Position numbers and translations under genes: made by a program
Assembly: GCA_030041215.1 (NCBI GenBank)
Contig: JASHOH010000229.1
Location: 1 to 43,974, forward strand
Origin: Candidatus Sulfotelmatobacter sp.
GTDB taxonomy: Bacteria; Acidobacteriota; Terriglobia; Terriglobales; Acidobacteriaceae
Direction of reading: 5' to 3'
Length of the DNA stretch: 43,974 nt
Notes under the pieces: generated by a model
Databases searched by the model: none
What the model saw: the letters and a program-made list of their open reading frames with translations, nothing else
What the model was told of the DNA's origin: nothing
Shown: one piece after another, positions 1-8,099 of the stretch
Position numbering within the stretch: position 1 is the first letter of the stretch
Layout of the letters: each line of letters starts with the position of its first letter

Positions 1-390
1 GCGAACGTAGTTTTTCAGTTCCCCAAAGGATCGCTTGCGAACGCCGATGCCGGGCAGGTCGAGGACACCATCGGGCAACTGCTCTCCATCAGCAATGACG
101 ATTCGCAGCAGGCTGGCGATCAAGGCGGCCAGCAGCAACAAGGCGGAGATCAGGGCGGTCAAGCGCAGGCCATGCCAGCGCAGGCCGCGCCGCAACAGCC
201 TGCCGCGCAAGACCAGCCTCCGCAGCAGCAAGCTGAGCCCGCAAGCATTGATAAGGGCATGACGCCCGATCAGGTCGAAGCGGCTCTCGGCAAGCCGGAC
301 AAGAAAGTGACGCTCGGGCCCAAGATGATCTACTACTACAAAGACATGAAGATTATCTTCATGAACGGCAAAGTGAACGACGTGCAGTGA
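1..390 (+). CDS. C-terminal part of a secreted-type protein with SmpA/OmlA-like tail (partial, 5' end outside window)
   Basis: The reading frame is open from the first base and ends at TGA 388-390, so the start lies to the left of the window. The visible 129 residues begin with a short folded-looking stretch, then a Gln/Ala/Gly/Pro-rich linker (about residues 38-80). A compact C-terminal segment contains GMTPDQVEAALGKPDKKV followed by Tyr- and Lys-rich strands. That pattern (a helix with GM-x(2)-Q-V-x(4)-G-x-P, then beta strands) is typical of the SmpA/OmlA/BamE-like small domain found at the end of envelope proteins. The linker suggests an exported protein. The function is unknown and the family assignment rests on this one motif. 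Confidence 0.7.
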   Translation, partial: ANVVFQFPKGSLANADAGQVEDTIGQLLSISNDDSQQAGDQGGQQQQGGDQGGQAQAMPAQAAPQQPAAQDQPPQQQAEPASIDKGMTPDQVEAALGKPDKKVTLGPKMIYYYKDMKIIFMNGKVNDVQ

Positions 391-915
391 GCTGGCTCAG
401 AGTTTCGGTTCGTCAGGTCATCGGGAAAATTTTTTCAGTTTTGCCATGTGGGTGCCGGGGGAGGTATTTGTTTTTTTGGAATGCGCTATACCTACCCCCC
501 TTCTGTTAAATTCTTTGCTCTCATCGCTTTAGCGCGCTTTTCTTGGCAAATACCTGCGCCAAAAGCACTTAGATATCAAGATCTTTGTAATCAATGCTTT
601 TCAAGGCTATGTTTTGACGTGGGGCTGGCTCGTTTCGCGTCTGGGCACTGCCTGTTCCAGGAGAATGATGGAATAAGTTGTGAGCTGTGGACAAGTGTAG
701 ATGTCACACGGTTAGGCTGTGGAAAAGTGATCCAGTGCCCAGGCTCCCAACGGAGTTGCTAAAGGCTTGGATTGCCGGGATCGAGGTCCGTGCGGCGGGC
801 CATCCGTCGGTCGGGATGACAATGATACGGAACGCTCGACGCGGCGCTAAAGCGCCGCTCTTCCACGGTGGTTGACGCTCGGCGGCGGCTAATTTCCCCA
901 ATAAATCTTCTCCAG
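391..915. other. Intergenic stretch without a supported gene
   Basis: No reading frame here has a convincing ribosome binding site or a recognisable product. It holds two DnaA-box-like 9-mers (686-694 and 718-726, each one mismatch from the consensus on the minus strand). It also holds a small palindrome around 841-856 (GGCGCT AAAG CGCC core) followed by CTCTTCC, which resembles the longer dispersed repeats at 17761 and 41482. Around 470-560 the sequence is T-rich. I see no clear terminator for the gene ending at 390. Confidence 0.5.
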
Positions 916-1107
916 TCAATCGGCGCTGGCGCTGGCTGCGACCGGAAGACGCCATGCTTCACATTCGGTGCAGGGCTCGGCTATTTCAACAAGACGTGGT
1001 CGCGATCTTTCCTTTTTCTCGTTGTGGTTCTGCATAAAGATGGCTCCGGCATACCAACCGAGCACGAACATCCACGAGCCAGCCACGAAACAATCAAATT
1101 GTGTCAT
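916..1107 (-). CDS. Small single-pass membrane protein with CxxC motif (63 aa)
   Basis: An ATG at 1107 (minus strand) is preceded by a perfect AAGGAGG at 6 nt spacing, the strongest ribosome binding site in this otherwise empty region, and this is the main reason to believe the gene. Residues about 7-25 (FVAGSWMFVLGWYAGAIFM) form one hydrophobic helix. A charged stretch (NEKKERSRPR) follows, and then a CTEC (CxxC) motif near residue 48. The polarity suggests an N-terminal anchor with a cytosolic, basic, Cys-bearing tail. I do not recognise the family. It stands alone, more than 500 bp from any neighbour. It could be a stress-type or regulatory small membrane protein, but nothing in the context indicates a role. 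Confidence 0.6.
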   Translation of the reverse strand: MTQFDCFVAGSWMFVLGWYAGAIFMQNHNEKKERSRPRLVEIAEPCTECEAWRLPVAASASAD

Positions 1108-1751
1108 TTAGAACCTCCTTATCGCCGCACCGCCTTTTGTCGTTCCCTCCGCAAAAAGCTTGCTGTCTGATGGTGAAAAAACGCGTGAAAACATTTCAGG
1201 CAAGACAACGAAAAACTCGGGCGGATAGACTGCCCCTTACATCCCCTTCGGGCGAGCATCACTTTGCCGTCACTCCTGCTGTGAGCACTGCTTCCAGGGT
1301 GATCATCGAATCAGTGCTTCTCCCCAGTCGAAGCCCATCTCACCCTCGAATCTAGTCCTGATCGGCATTTCCAGCAGTTGGCTTTAAGCTCTGTTTTCAT
1401 ATCAACTTGAGCGTCCGGGTTAGTACTTCCGTACCGTCTGTAGTACTTCAGTTATGGGTGCTTGCGTGACGGAAGATTGCTCCTGCTTTGACTACTGCTA
1501 ATTGTGTGTTTTGTTACCAGGACTACAACATATAGACATTCCGCCGATTCCGCCTTCCTCGCTATTCCAGAAAACCCGCAAAAATGCCCATAAAACGCGG
1601 AGATTCGCTTTGAGCCGGGGCTTTTCCTCGCTGATATATGCTCGGCTTACCGAGTCCTCCGCAGCAGGACGGAGTGGACGATTCGGCGAGCAATTCCGCG
1701 GGCCGGAAATTCGGCGCGGAGGTTCTGAGAGAGGCAAGGAAAGCAGCAACT
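1108..1751. other. Intergenic region upstream of the pilus operon
   Basis: No gene is supported on either strand. The region includes the direct repeat at 1421-1449. A weak promoter-like TTGACT starts near 1489 without a good -10 partner. The pilus operon promoter presumably lies here, but I cannot place it. No sigma-54 -24/-12 match with correct spacing was found. Confidence 0.4.
1421..1449. promoter_or_regulatory. Direct repeat TAGTACTTC x2, 20 bp apart (operator candidate)
   Basis: The 9-mer TAGTACTTC occurs at 1421-1429 and again at 1441-1449, a spacing of 20 bp or about two helical turns. Each copy contains the palindrome AGTACT. Same-face direct repeats upstream of an operon are typical of response-regulator binding sites. 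The pilus operon begins about 300 bp downstream. The regulator is unknown. Confidence 0.35.
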
Positions 1752-1985
1752 ATGGCCGACTCGCGGGAAGTGATGAACATTCGCCAGGCTTCGCAGTACC
1801 TGGGAGTGAGTCCGGACACGCTTTACAAGTACGTAGGCGAGCAGAAGATTCCAGCTTTCAAGCTGGGGAATCGCTGGAGATTCAAGAAGTCAAAGCTGGA
1901 CCAGTGGATGGAAGAGAAGTCGAGCCAGATAGAAGTGGGAGCGAGGAAACAGAAAGCAGCAACGAAGGCTGCGGGGACGCAGTAG
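1752..1985 (+). CDS. Excisionase/MerR-type helix-turn-helix DNA-binding protein
   Basis: A 77-residue protein from ATG 1752, preceded by an AAGGA-like site; a longer frame reaches back to 1638, but its extra residues do not resemble the domain. Residues about 7-53 are a classic winged HTH of the excisionase type. The order is MNIRQASQYLGVSPDTLYKY, then a turn, KIPAFKLGNRWRF and KSKLDQWM. The tail (about 55-77) is Lys/Ala-rich. The gene lies 84 bp upstream of pilM in the same direction and may be the first gene of the pilus operon, acting as a local transcription factor. Such HTH proteins are also found in mobile elements, but no integrase or phage gene is nearby. Confidence 0.75.
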   Translation: MADSREVMNIRQASQYLGVSPDTLYKYVGEQKIPAFKLGNRWRFKKSKLDQWMEEKSSQIEVGARKQKAATKAAGTQ

Positions 1986-2020
1986 CAAAGCTGGCAGGCA
2001 GGAATGCCGGCACAAAGCGA

Positions 2021-2040
2021 CGCGGGCAAGAGTGCCCGCG
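2021..2040. repeat. REP-like hairpin just upstream of pilM
   Basis: CGCGGGCA (2021-2028) and TGCCCGCG (2033-2040) form a perfect 8-bp stem with loop AGAG, ending 29 bp before the pilM ATG. A similar CGCGGGCC/GGCCCGCG hairpin lies just before pilQ. Confidence 0.7.
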
Positions 2041-2069
2041 CCACACAAGGAAGGAACAAAGGCGGGCAC

Positions 2070-3125
2070 ATGTTTGGAATGGGATCAAAGTCGATCGTAG
2101 GTCTGGATGTGGGCTCTTCGAGCATCAAGGCTGTGGAGTTGAAGAAGAAGGGTGGACAGATTGAAGTCGCGCATCTCGGACTGGAGCCGCTGTCGTCTGA
2201 CATCGTGGTTGATTCGATGATCGTCGACTCGGGCACAGTTTCGAGCGCGATCTCGAAGTTGTTTGCCGATTGCCTGATCAAGACGAAGGCAGTAGCGACG
2301 GCGGTTTCCGGTCACTCGGTGATCGTGAAGAAAATCTCACTGCCTTCGATGAGCGATCAGGAGCTGGCGGAGACGATTGAGAAAGAAGCGGCGCAGCACA
2401 TTCCGTTTGATCTCGCTGACGTCAGCCTCGACTATCAGATTCTTTCCGAAGAAGCGGGCAGCCCGCAGATGGATGTTCTTCTTGTCGCCGTAAAAAAGGA
2501 CAAGATTTTGAACTACACCAACGTACTCTCGATGGCGGGACGTACCCCGGCTATCGTCGATATCGATGCGCTCGCGCTGCAGAACTGCTACGAGTACAAC
2601 TACCAGCCAGCGCCCGGCCAGGTGGTGGCGCTTTTGAACCTTGGCGCCAGCGTGATGAACATCAATATTGTGAAGGGAACGACACCGCTGTTTCCGCGCG
2701 ACGTCAGCGTGGGCGGACATCAGTACACCGACTCGTTGCAGAAGGAACTCGACCTGAACTTCGAAGATGCCGAGAAGCTGAAGCTGGGCCAGAAGGTGGG
2801 CACCGTTAGCGAGGACGCGAAGGGGCCGATTTTGCAGCAGGTGACAGAAATTATCGTGCTGGAAATTCAGAAGACGTTCGACTTCTTCCGCGCCAGCGCC
2901 GCGGGCGAGCACATCGAGAAGATTTATCTCGCCGGCGGTTCGGCGAAAGTGCCGGGATTGATGGAAGCTCTGCGGCAGGAATTTTCCATGCCGGTCGAGC
3001 TGCTGAATCCGTTCCAGCGCGTGGTGCCGCCGACCGAAGGAATGGGAGCGGAGCTGGTGGAGCAGAATCCGGGCCAGCTAGCAGTGGCAGTGGGCTTGGC
3101 CTTGAGGAGTTTTGAATCCCTATGA
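2070..3125 (+). CDS. pilM: Type IV pilus assembly protein PilM
   Basis: PilM is the cytosolic actin-like ATP-binding protein of the type IV pilus alignment subcomplex and binds the N-terminal tail of PilN. From ATG 2070 the protein has 351 residues, the usual length. The phosphate-1 loop reads IVGLDVGSSSIKAVEL at about residues 8-23. A second actin-like segment, KIYLAGGSAKVPGLMEALR, is near the C-terminus. An upstream in-frame ATG at 2004 would add 22 residues encoded by the hairpin repeat, so 2070 is preferred. The stop overlaps the pilN start (ATGA), indicating translational coupling in a pilM-pilN-pilO-pilP-pilQ order. Confidence 0.95.
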   Translation: MFGMGSKSIVGLDVGSSSIKAVELKKKGGQIEVAHLGLEPLSSDIVVDSMIVDSGTVSSAISKLFADCLIKTKAVATAVSGHSVIVKKISLPSMSDQELAETIEKEAAQHIPFDLADVSLDYQILSEEAGSPQMDVLLVAVKKDKILNYTNVLSMAGRTPAIVDIDALALQNCYEYNYQPAPGQVVALLNLGASVMNINIVKGTTPLFPRDVSVGGHQYTDSLQKELDLNFEDAEKLKLGQKVGTVSEDAKGPILQQVTEIIVLEIQKTFDFFRASAAGEHIEKIYLAGGSAKVPGLMEALRQEFSMPVELLNPFQRVVPPTEGMGAELVEQNPGQLAVAVGLALRSFESL

Positions 3126-3712
3126 TCAGAATCAACCTGCTGGAAACCGCAAAGGGAAAAAATAAGCGCGGCGGCGTTGCCGCGGCAATGCCCACGATCG
3201 AAATGGGCGATATGGGTTCGCCCAAGTTGAAAGTGCTGATCGTGCTGGTGCTGACAGCGGCAATCAATTACGGCTACTGGTACCGGCTCGACAAGCAGGG
3301 CAGAACCATCGCTGCGCAGATGCAAGCGGCCGAACAGAAAAACCGCGAGCTGAGCGACGTGAAGGCGAAGTATCTGGAGCGGCAGAGGCAGGCCGACAAT
3401 TACAAGCGGCGCGTCGACGTGATCGATTCCCTGCGCGCAAGTCAGGCCGGCCCGGTCAATCTGCTGGCCATGCTGGGGCAGACCGTGAACGAAACGGAAG
3501 CTGTCTGGCTGAACAAGATGGATGATACCGGTCCCGCGGTGAACCTGGAAGGTACTGCGCTGAGTACTGACGCGGTAGCCAACCTGATCGCGAACCTGCA
3601 AAAGACAGGATTTTTCTCCAGCGTGGAGATCAAAGAGACGTATCAGGATGATCAGATCAAGGACATGCAGGCGTTTCAGTTCACCCTGACCTGCGCGAAA
3701 GGGAAGTCGTAG
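3122..3712 (+). CDS. pilN: Type IV pilus inner-membrane protein PilN
   Basis: PilN is a bitopic inner-membrane protein that links PilM in the cytosol to PilO and PilP in the periplasm. The protein begins MIRINLLET, the conserved PilM-binding N-terminal tail (INLLE/P motif). A transmembrane helix follows at about residues 37-55 (LKVLIVLVLTAAINYGYWY), then a coiled-coil segment (about 60-105) and a ferredoxin-like periplasmic domain. Between the tail and the membrane helix there is an extra stretch (about residues 12-36) rich in Lys, Gly and Met. The 196-residue length is normal. It is coupled to pilM by a 4-nt overlap and lies 10 nt before pilO. Confidence 0.93.
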   Translation: MIRINLLETAKGKNKRGGVAAAMPTIEMGDMGSPKLKVLIVLVLTAAINYGYWYRLDKQGRTIAAQMQAAEQKNRELSDVKAKYLERQRQADNYKRRVDVIDSLRASQAGPVNLLAMLGQTVNETEAVWLNKMDDTGPAVNLEGTALSTDAVANLIANLQKTGFFSSVEIKETYQDDQIKDMQAFQFTLTCAKGKS

Positions 3713-3722
3713 AGGCGGAGCT

Positions 3723-4355
3723 ATGGACACAAATTTCACTCAGTTGTCGGGCTTAAAGCAGTGGGGAGTGGTGATTTTGGGAGGGGCCCTGGTCACTGCC
3801 GCGCTGTATTTCACCATGTTCAAGAGCCAGAGCGAAAAGAACGTGGCAGCCGAGAAAGCGCTCCAGACGAAGGTCCGAGAGAACAATGAGTTGGAATCTT
3901 ATCGCCCCAAGCTGAAAGACATAGATCGGCAACTGGCCAACCTGAAACAGCAGTTGGATATCGAGCGGCGCATTGTGCCCGATGATCCGCAGGTAGATGG
4001 CTTCATCGAGATGATGGACAGTGAGGCGCAGAAAGCAGGTGTGTGGTTGCGGCGTTATTCCGCCAAGCCAGGGGCAACGAAGGAGTACTACTCCGAGCTG
4101 GCCTTCGATATGGATCTGGACGGCCCGTACTACGGGATGCTGAATTTCTTTGACCGGGTGGGACATTTGGATCGCATCGTGAACATCGGCGGTCTGCTGG
4201 TGGCTTCCACCAAGAAAGCGAACGAGGCGAAAGTAAAGCATAGTTATCAGTACGCGCCCAATGAGAGTGTGGCGGCAAGTTTCACCGCGACCACGTACTT
4301 CAGCCACGATGCAGCACCGGCCGCGGCGCCGATTGCTCCCGGGGCGAAGCGATAG
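3723..4355 (+). CDS. pilO: Type IV pilus inner-membrane protein PilO
   Basis: PilO pairs with PilN in the periplasm as part of the alignment subcomplex. The 210 residues show one N-terminal transmembrane helix (about 14-33, WGVVILGGALVTAALYFTMF), a coiled-coil (about 38-85), and a PilO ferredoxin-like domain containing the F-D-x-D-L-x-G-x-Y-x-x-M-x-x-F-x-D segment typical of the family (about residues 123-142). The C-terminal tail is Ala/Pro-rich. An AGGCGGAGCT ribosome site precedes the ATG. The stop is followed after 29 bp by the pilP-like gene. Confidence 0.93.
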   Translation: MDTNFTQLSGLKQWGVVILGGALVTAALYFTMFKSQSEKNVAAEKALQTKVRENNELESYRPKLKDIDRQLANLKQQLDIERRIVPDDPQVDGFIEMMDSEAQKAGVWLRRYSAKPGATKEYYSELAFDMDLDGPYYGMLNFFDRVGHLDRIVNIGGLLVASTKKANEAKVKHSYQYAPNESVAASFTATTYFSHDAAPAAAPIAPGAKR

Positions 4356-4384
4356 TGGCAGGGGTGAGCAGACAGGAATCGCTT

Positions 4385-5773
4385 ATGAAGCTGACGACAA
4401 GCATTCTGGCAGTGGCAATGATAACGGGGGCAGCCGGGGCGCAGAATCCGGATGTCATCGACAACACGCGCAGTACGATGAAAGCGCTTCAGCAAATACA
4501 GACCAACAATAGCAATGCTGCGCTGGCGGCGACTACGCCGCAAACCGCCAAGCCGACGGCGGGCGCTCCCGCTCCGGCAGTGAAGCCAGTGGCGATTCCA
4601 GGAGCAAAGGCTGCAACCACTCAAGCCAAACCAGCCGCCGCTCCTCCCGCGAGCCGCAACAATGAATTGCAGAGCGTGAATGTCAAACACAGCGGTGAGG
4701 ACGTTCAGATCGAAATCAAGTCGCGGGAAGCGGTGACGCCGAAGGTCAGCAAACTAAGTTCTCCGGCACGCGTGCTGGTGGAACTGCCCGCGACGGTCAT
4801 GGAGACCGCGCAGAGCAAAGTTCCGGTAGGAAGTAACGGAATAAAAGGTGTGCGCATCGGCATGGACGGCAAGACCCCTCCAACAACCAGCGTGGTTGTC
4901 GATCTTGAGCAGCAATGCGGTTATGAGTTGACGCCTGGGCCGGGAAACAGTTTCGTCCTGACGCTGCACACGCAGACGGCGGCGACAAAGAATGCTTCAG
5001 CGCCCGCACCCGCTAAGAACATGACGGCTAAAGCAACGGCTCCTGCACCTACACCCGTGCCCGTGAAGACCGCAACGGCCAAAGCACCGGTTCCGGCATC
5101 TTCACCTATCCAGACGGCACAAAAGACTGCACCCACTCAGGCGCGGGCTGCACAGGCGAAACAGAATCCGGCTCCTCCGACTGCAGCGGCCAAACCGCAC
5201 GATGCATTCATGCCCAAGCCGACTGCGGCCGCTCCGGCCATGACGGCCAAGGCAATGCCTCCGGCAGCGACTTCAGCCAAGCCTTCAGCTCCCGCAGCAA
5301 CTAAGGTTGCGGCCAACGAAAAACCGGGCAAGCCCGGAGACTCAGCCAAGCCGGCCACTTCCTCAACCGCCAAGACTGTGGCTGAAACAAAACCATCCGA
5401 GCCGGCCAAGACTGCGGAAGCTCCAAAGCCGAAGCCGGAAGAAAAGAAATGGGCGATGTCTGGCAAGCGGGACCCATTTTTCAGCCCTGTGGTGGAGCAG
5501 CCTACCGGCTCCGGTTGCTCGACCGGTAAGAAATGTCTCGATGTCGCAGAAATCAGTCTGCGCGGAGTCGTCAAGGCGGAGAGCGGATTCATCGCTGTGG
5601 TGACGAACAGCTTGAACAAGGCGTATTTCCTGCATGAGAACGACCCTGTGTTCAACGGATACGTGTTGAAGATCACCGGCGATTCAGTGGTGTTCCAGCA
5701 GACGGTGGAAGACAAGCTGGGCAAGCCGTTCACGAAAGAAGTGGTGAAGCGGATCTCTGTGCCCGCAGTTTAA
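4385..5773 (+). CDS. pilP: AMIN-domain/PilP fusion lipoprotein-like pilus protein
   Basis: This gene sits in the pilP position and ends in a PilP-type domain. From ATG 4385 (preceded by AGGAAT; an in-frame GTG at 4355 is less likely) the protein has 462 residues, much longer than ordinary PilP (about 170-180). The order is a signal peptide (about 1-20), an AMIN domain (about 91-200, NELQSVNV...VRIGMDGKTPPTTSVVVDL), a long Ala/Pro/Lys/Thr linker (about 200-355) and a C-terminal PilP domain opening with GKRDPFF. PilP bridges the PilN/PilO inner-membrane complex to the PilQ secretin. The AMIN domain is normally in PilQ and binds peptidoglycan. No lipobox Cys is seen. Confidence 0.85.
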   Translation: MKLTTSILAVAMITGAAGAQNPDVIDNTRSTMKALQQIQTNNSNAALAATTPQTAKPTAGAPAPAVKPVAIPGAKAATTQAKPAAAPPASRNNELQSVNVKHSGEDVQIEIKSREAVTPKVSKLSSPARVLVELPATVMETAQSKVPVGSNGIKGVRIGMDGKTPPTTSVVVDLEQQCGYELTPGPGNSFVLTLHTQTAATKNASAPAPAKNMTAKATAPAPTPVPVKTATAKAPVPASSPIQTAQKTAPTQARAAQAKQNPAPPTAAAKPHDAFMPKPTAAAPAMTAKAMPPAATSAKPSAPAATKVAANEKPGKPGDSAKPATSSTAKTVAETKPSEPAKTAEAPKPKPEEKKWAMSGKRDPFFSPVVEQPTGSGCSTGKKCLDVAEISLRGVVKAESGFIAVVTNSLNKAYFLHENDPVFNGYVLKITGDSVVFQQTVEDKLGKPFTKEVVKRISVPAV

Positions 5774-5818
5774 GGCACAAAGTTAGCAGCAAGGAAGCGA
5801 GTTCAAAAAGGAAGGACA

Positions 5819-5835
5819 CGCGGGCCAGGCCCGCG
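5819..5835. repeat. REP-like hairpin just upstream of pilQ
   Basis: CGCGGGCC (5819-5826), one A, and GGCCCGCG (5828-5835) form a perfect inverted repeat 16 bp before the pilQ ATG. Because it lies between pilP and the pilQ ribosome site, it could affect the relative expression of the two genes. It resembles the hairpin before pilM. Confidence 0.65.
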
Positions 5836-5851
5836 GGTGGGGAGAAGCGAA

Positions 5852-7912
5852 ATGCGAAAGCACTTGCTAATTACAATCATGACGTCGCTGGCGCTGGGAC
5901 TGATAGCGTCAGCGGCTGAGATGCCGGCGTCACAACCGGCGAGCCAGCGCAACGAACTGCAAGCCGTTAAGGTGGTTCGCGACGCCAATGAGATCCGTGT
6001 GGAAGTCAGCACTCGGGGCAATGTGGCGCCGAAGCTCACGACGGCGGACTCGCCAGCGCGTCTAGTGCTGGATCTCCCCGAGACCGTCATGGCGACCGGG
6101 CAGAGCCGCATCCCTGTGGGGGATGCAGACGTCAAGGGCATCCGCATCGGCATGGATGGCCAGACGCCTCCGACCACGCGTGTGGTCGTAGATCTCAAGC
6201 ATGTCTGCCGCTATGAATTGAATCCGCCGGCAAATGGGAAGATCGTGCTCACGGTTTACCCGCAGCAGGCGATGGCAAGCGCTCCTGCGGCCAAAACTCC
6301 GAGCACGGAGACAGCGGTGAGTGCGGAGACACCGAAGACGCCTGTGGATACCGCTCCGCTAGAAAAGGCCGACTCGACAGCAGCGCCGTCTAGCGACTTT
6401 GTGTTCGTCGAGCCGAAGTATGAGCCCAAGAAAGACAGCTCCGATGCAAGTGCTGATCCTGCCGCGCGTGCGCAGGATGCGGCAGCGAAATTTTCCGACA
6501 AGACCGCTCCGGAATTGCTGCCCGTCAGCATGAACGCGGCGCAAGCCGGGCAGAACCCGCCTTCCGGCGCTGCGATCACTCCGGCAGTGAATCTTGCCGC
6601 GGAGCAGAAGGCGCAGATTGGACAACAGTCAGCCTCCGCGGGACCCAAATATACGGGTGAGCCGATTTCGGTCAACCTCAAGGATGTGGACCTGAAGGAT
6701 TTCTTCCGCCTCATCCATGAAATCAGCGGCCTGAATGTAGTTCTCGATCCCAACGTGCACGGCAATCTGACGGTCGTGTTGGATGATGTGCCGTGGGATC
6801 AGGCGCTGGACATCGTGCTGAAGAACAACGATTTGGCGCGGGAGCTGGAAGGTAATGTTCTGCGCATCGCAACTGTCGATACGTTGAAGAAAGAAGCCGA
6901 TGCGCGGCGCGCTCAGGTAGAAGCGGAAGCTTTGGCAGTGGAAAAAGTCTCTGTGACGCGCTTCCTCAGCTATGCCCACGCCAAAGACGTGATCATGACG
7001 TTGAAGAAGTTCATCTCTGTCCGCGGCGATGTGGTCGCGGATGAACGCACCAATGCCGTGATCGTCAATGACATTCCCAAAGTGATTCCGGTGATCGATC
7101 GCCTGCTGACGCAGCTTGATCGCAAGACGCAGGAAGTCGAGATCGAGGCGCGTGTAGTGGCAGCGACGCGCCAGTTCGCGCGCGACATTGGAACCCAGCT
7201 TGGTTTCGGCTGGGGCAACGGACACAGTGCGGTCGGGGGCGCCAGCGCGGTCGGCAGTTCGCCCACTACAGTCAGCAATCTGACGCCAGGCTACATTACG
7301 GTTCCGGGAGCCAGCGGGTCAACCGGTTCGTCGATCCCACTCTTCTCGAACCTAGGCTCAACTTCGCCGACCAGCGGTCTCACCTTCCTGAACGCCAGCA
7401 ATACCGTGCGAATCGACGCCATTCTGACGATGGCGGAATCGCGCGGCTTGCTGAAGGTGCTGTCCCGTCCGCGGGTGGTGACGCAGAACAACATTCAAGC
7501 CCTGGTTCGCCAGGGCGTGCGGGTGCCCATCGTGACGCAGGCGCAGTTGGGCGGCCCGCCGACTGTGACATACGTCGATGCTTTTCTGAGATTGACGGTA
7601 ACTCCGCAGATCACTTCGGAGAACACGATCTTCCTGAACGTGGACGTGGAGAATACAACGCCCAACTTCGGTCAGGAAGTGCAGGGCAACCCCGAATTGA
7701 TCACGCAACAGGCAACGACGCAGGTGCTGGTGACCGACGGCGGCACGGTGGTGATCGGCGGCGTCATCCAGACACAGAACTCGATCAACATTACGCAGGT
7801 ACCGCTGCTGGGCAACATTCCCATGCTGGGCAACCTGTTCAAGCATACTGTGGTCAATACTTCGAATCAGGAGTTGATCTTCTTCATTACGCCGCGGATC
7901 ATTCAGACATAA
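5852..7912 (+). CDS. pilQ: Type IV pilus secretin PilQ
   Basis: PilQ is the outer-membrane secretin through which the pilus passes. ATG 5852 (after GGGGAGAAG) gives 686 residues. The domains are a signal peptide (about 1-23), an AMIN domain (about 30-125), a variable Ala/Pro-rich linker, and a secretin N0-type domain (about 270-345, VNLKDVDLKDFFRLIHEISG). A NolW-like domain (about 365-420) and the secretin pore domain (about 423-686) follow, the latter containing VPLLGNIPMLGNLFK and ending in ELIFFITPRII. A Gly/Ser-rich insertion (about 455-505) lies in the pore domain. Only one AMIN domain is present here; a close relative sits in the preceding gene. It is followed by a strong terminator. 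Confidence 0.96.
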   Translation: MRKHLLITIMTSLALGLIASAAEMPASQPASQRNELQAVKVVRDANEIRVEVSTRGNVAPKLTTADSPARLVLDLPETVMATGQSRIPVGDADVKGIRIGMDGQTPPTTRVVVDLKHVCRYELNPPANGKIVLTVYPQQAMASAPAAKTPSTETAVSAETPKTPVDTAPLEKADSTAAPSSDFVFVEPKYEPKKDSSDASADPAARAQDAAAKFSDKTAPELLPVSMNAAQAGQNPPSGAAITPAVNLAAEQKAQIGQQSASAGPKYTGEPISVNLKDVDLKDFFRLIHEISGLNVVLDPNVHGNLTVVLDDVPWDQALDIVLKNNDLARELEGNVLRIATVDTLKKEADARRAQVEAEALAVEKVSVTRFLSYAHAKDVIMTLKKFISVRGDVVADERTNAVIVNDIPKVIPVIDRLLTQLDRKTQEVEIEARVVAATRQFARDIGTQLGFGWGNGHSAVGGASAVGSSPTTVSNLTPGYITVPGASGSTGSSIPLFSNLGSTSPTSGLTFLNASNTVRIDAILTMAESRGLLKVLSRPRVVTQNNIQALVRQGVRVPIVTQAQLGGPPTVTYVDAFLRLTVTPQITSENTIFLNVDVENTTPNFGQEVQGNPELITQQATTQVLVTDGGTVVIGGVIQTQNSINITQVPLLGNIPMLGNLFKHTVVNTSNQELIFFITPRIIQT

Positions 7913-7932
7913 GTTCTGCGTGGCGCGTCCTA

Positions 7933-7960
7933 AGTCCCGAGTCGCGAGTCCCCAGTAAAC
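7933..7960. repeat. Degenerate 7-bp tandem array
   Basis: Four consecutive heptamers (AGTCCCG, AGTCGCG, AGTCCCC, AGTAAAC) lie between the pilQ stop and its terminator. The pattern recurs at several other gene boundaries in this window. Confidence 0.6.
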
Positions 7961-7962
7961 GA

Positions 7963-8002
7963 CCGCTGGTCTGGAGAAACTGCCAGGCCGGCGGTTTTGT
8001 TT
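7963..8002 (+). terminator. Rho-independent terminator of the pilus operon
   Basis: A 12-bp stem (7963-7974 with 7983-7994, two G-U pairs in the RNA) with an 8-nt loop is followed directly by TTTTGTTT. It lies 50 bp after the pilQ stop. Confidence 0.85.
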
Positions 8003-8008
8003 GGCCAT

Positions 8009-8036
8009 GAGCAGTGAGTGGTAGGCAATGAGGAAT
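8009..8036. repeat. Degenerate 7-bp tandem array upstream of pepP
   Basis: Four consecutive heptamers (GAGCAGT, GAGTGGT, AGGCAAT, GAGGAAT) lie 63 bp before the pepP start. A partly inverted counterpart (GCTCATCGCTCACTGTTCA) follows near 8063-8081. Confidence 0.5.
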
Positions 8037-8099
8037 TGAGGTTTGAGGGCTCCATGCTGATTGCTCATCGCTCACTGTTCACCTGCTAGACTCTTTCGG

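Noticed and set aside
686-726. Two DnaA-box-like 9-mers suggesting an origin
   Set aside because: Each has a mismatch, only two are present, and no dnaA, dnaN, parAB or AT-rich unwinding region adjoins; chance is sufficient.
1991-2008. Sigma-54-like TGGCAG...ATGC upstream of pilM
   Set aside because: The spacing is one base too long and the sequence is part of a dispersed hairpin repeat.
1502-2164. 220-codon frame overlapping the HTH gene and the start of pilM
   Set aside because: It runs through two well-supported genes in another frame and through a hairpin repeat.
3753-4307. 184-codon frame opposite pilO
   Set aside because: A shadow of a conserved pilus gene; composition reflects the complement of pilO codons.
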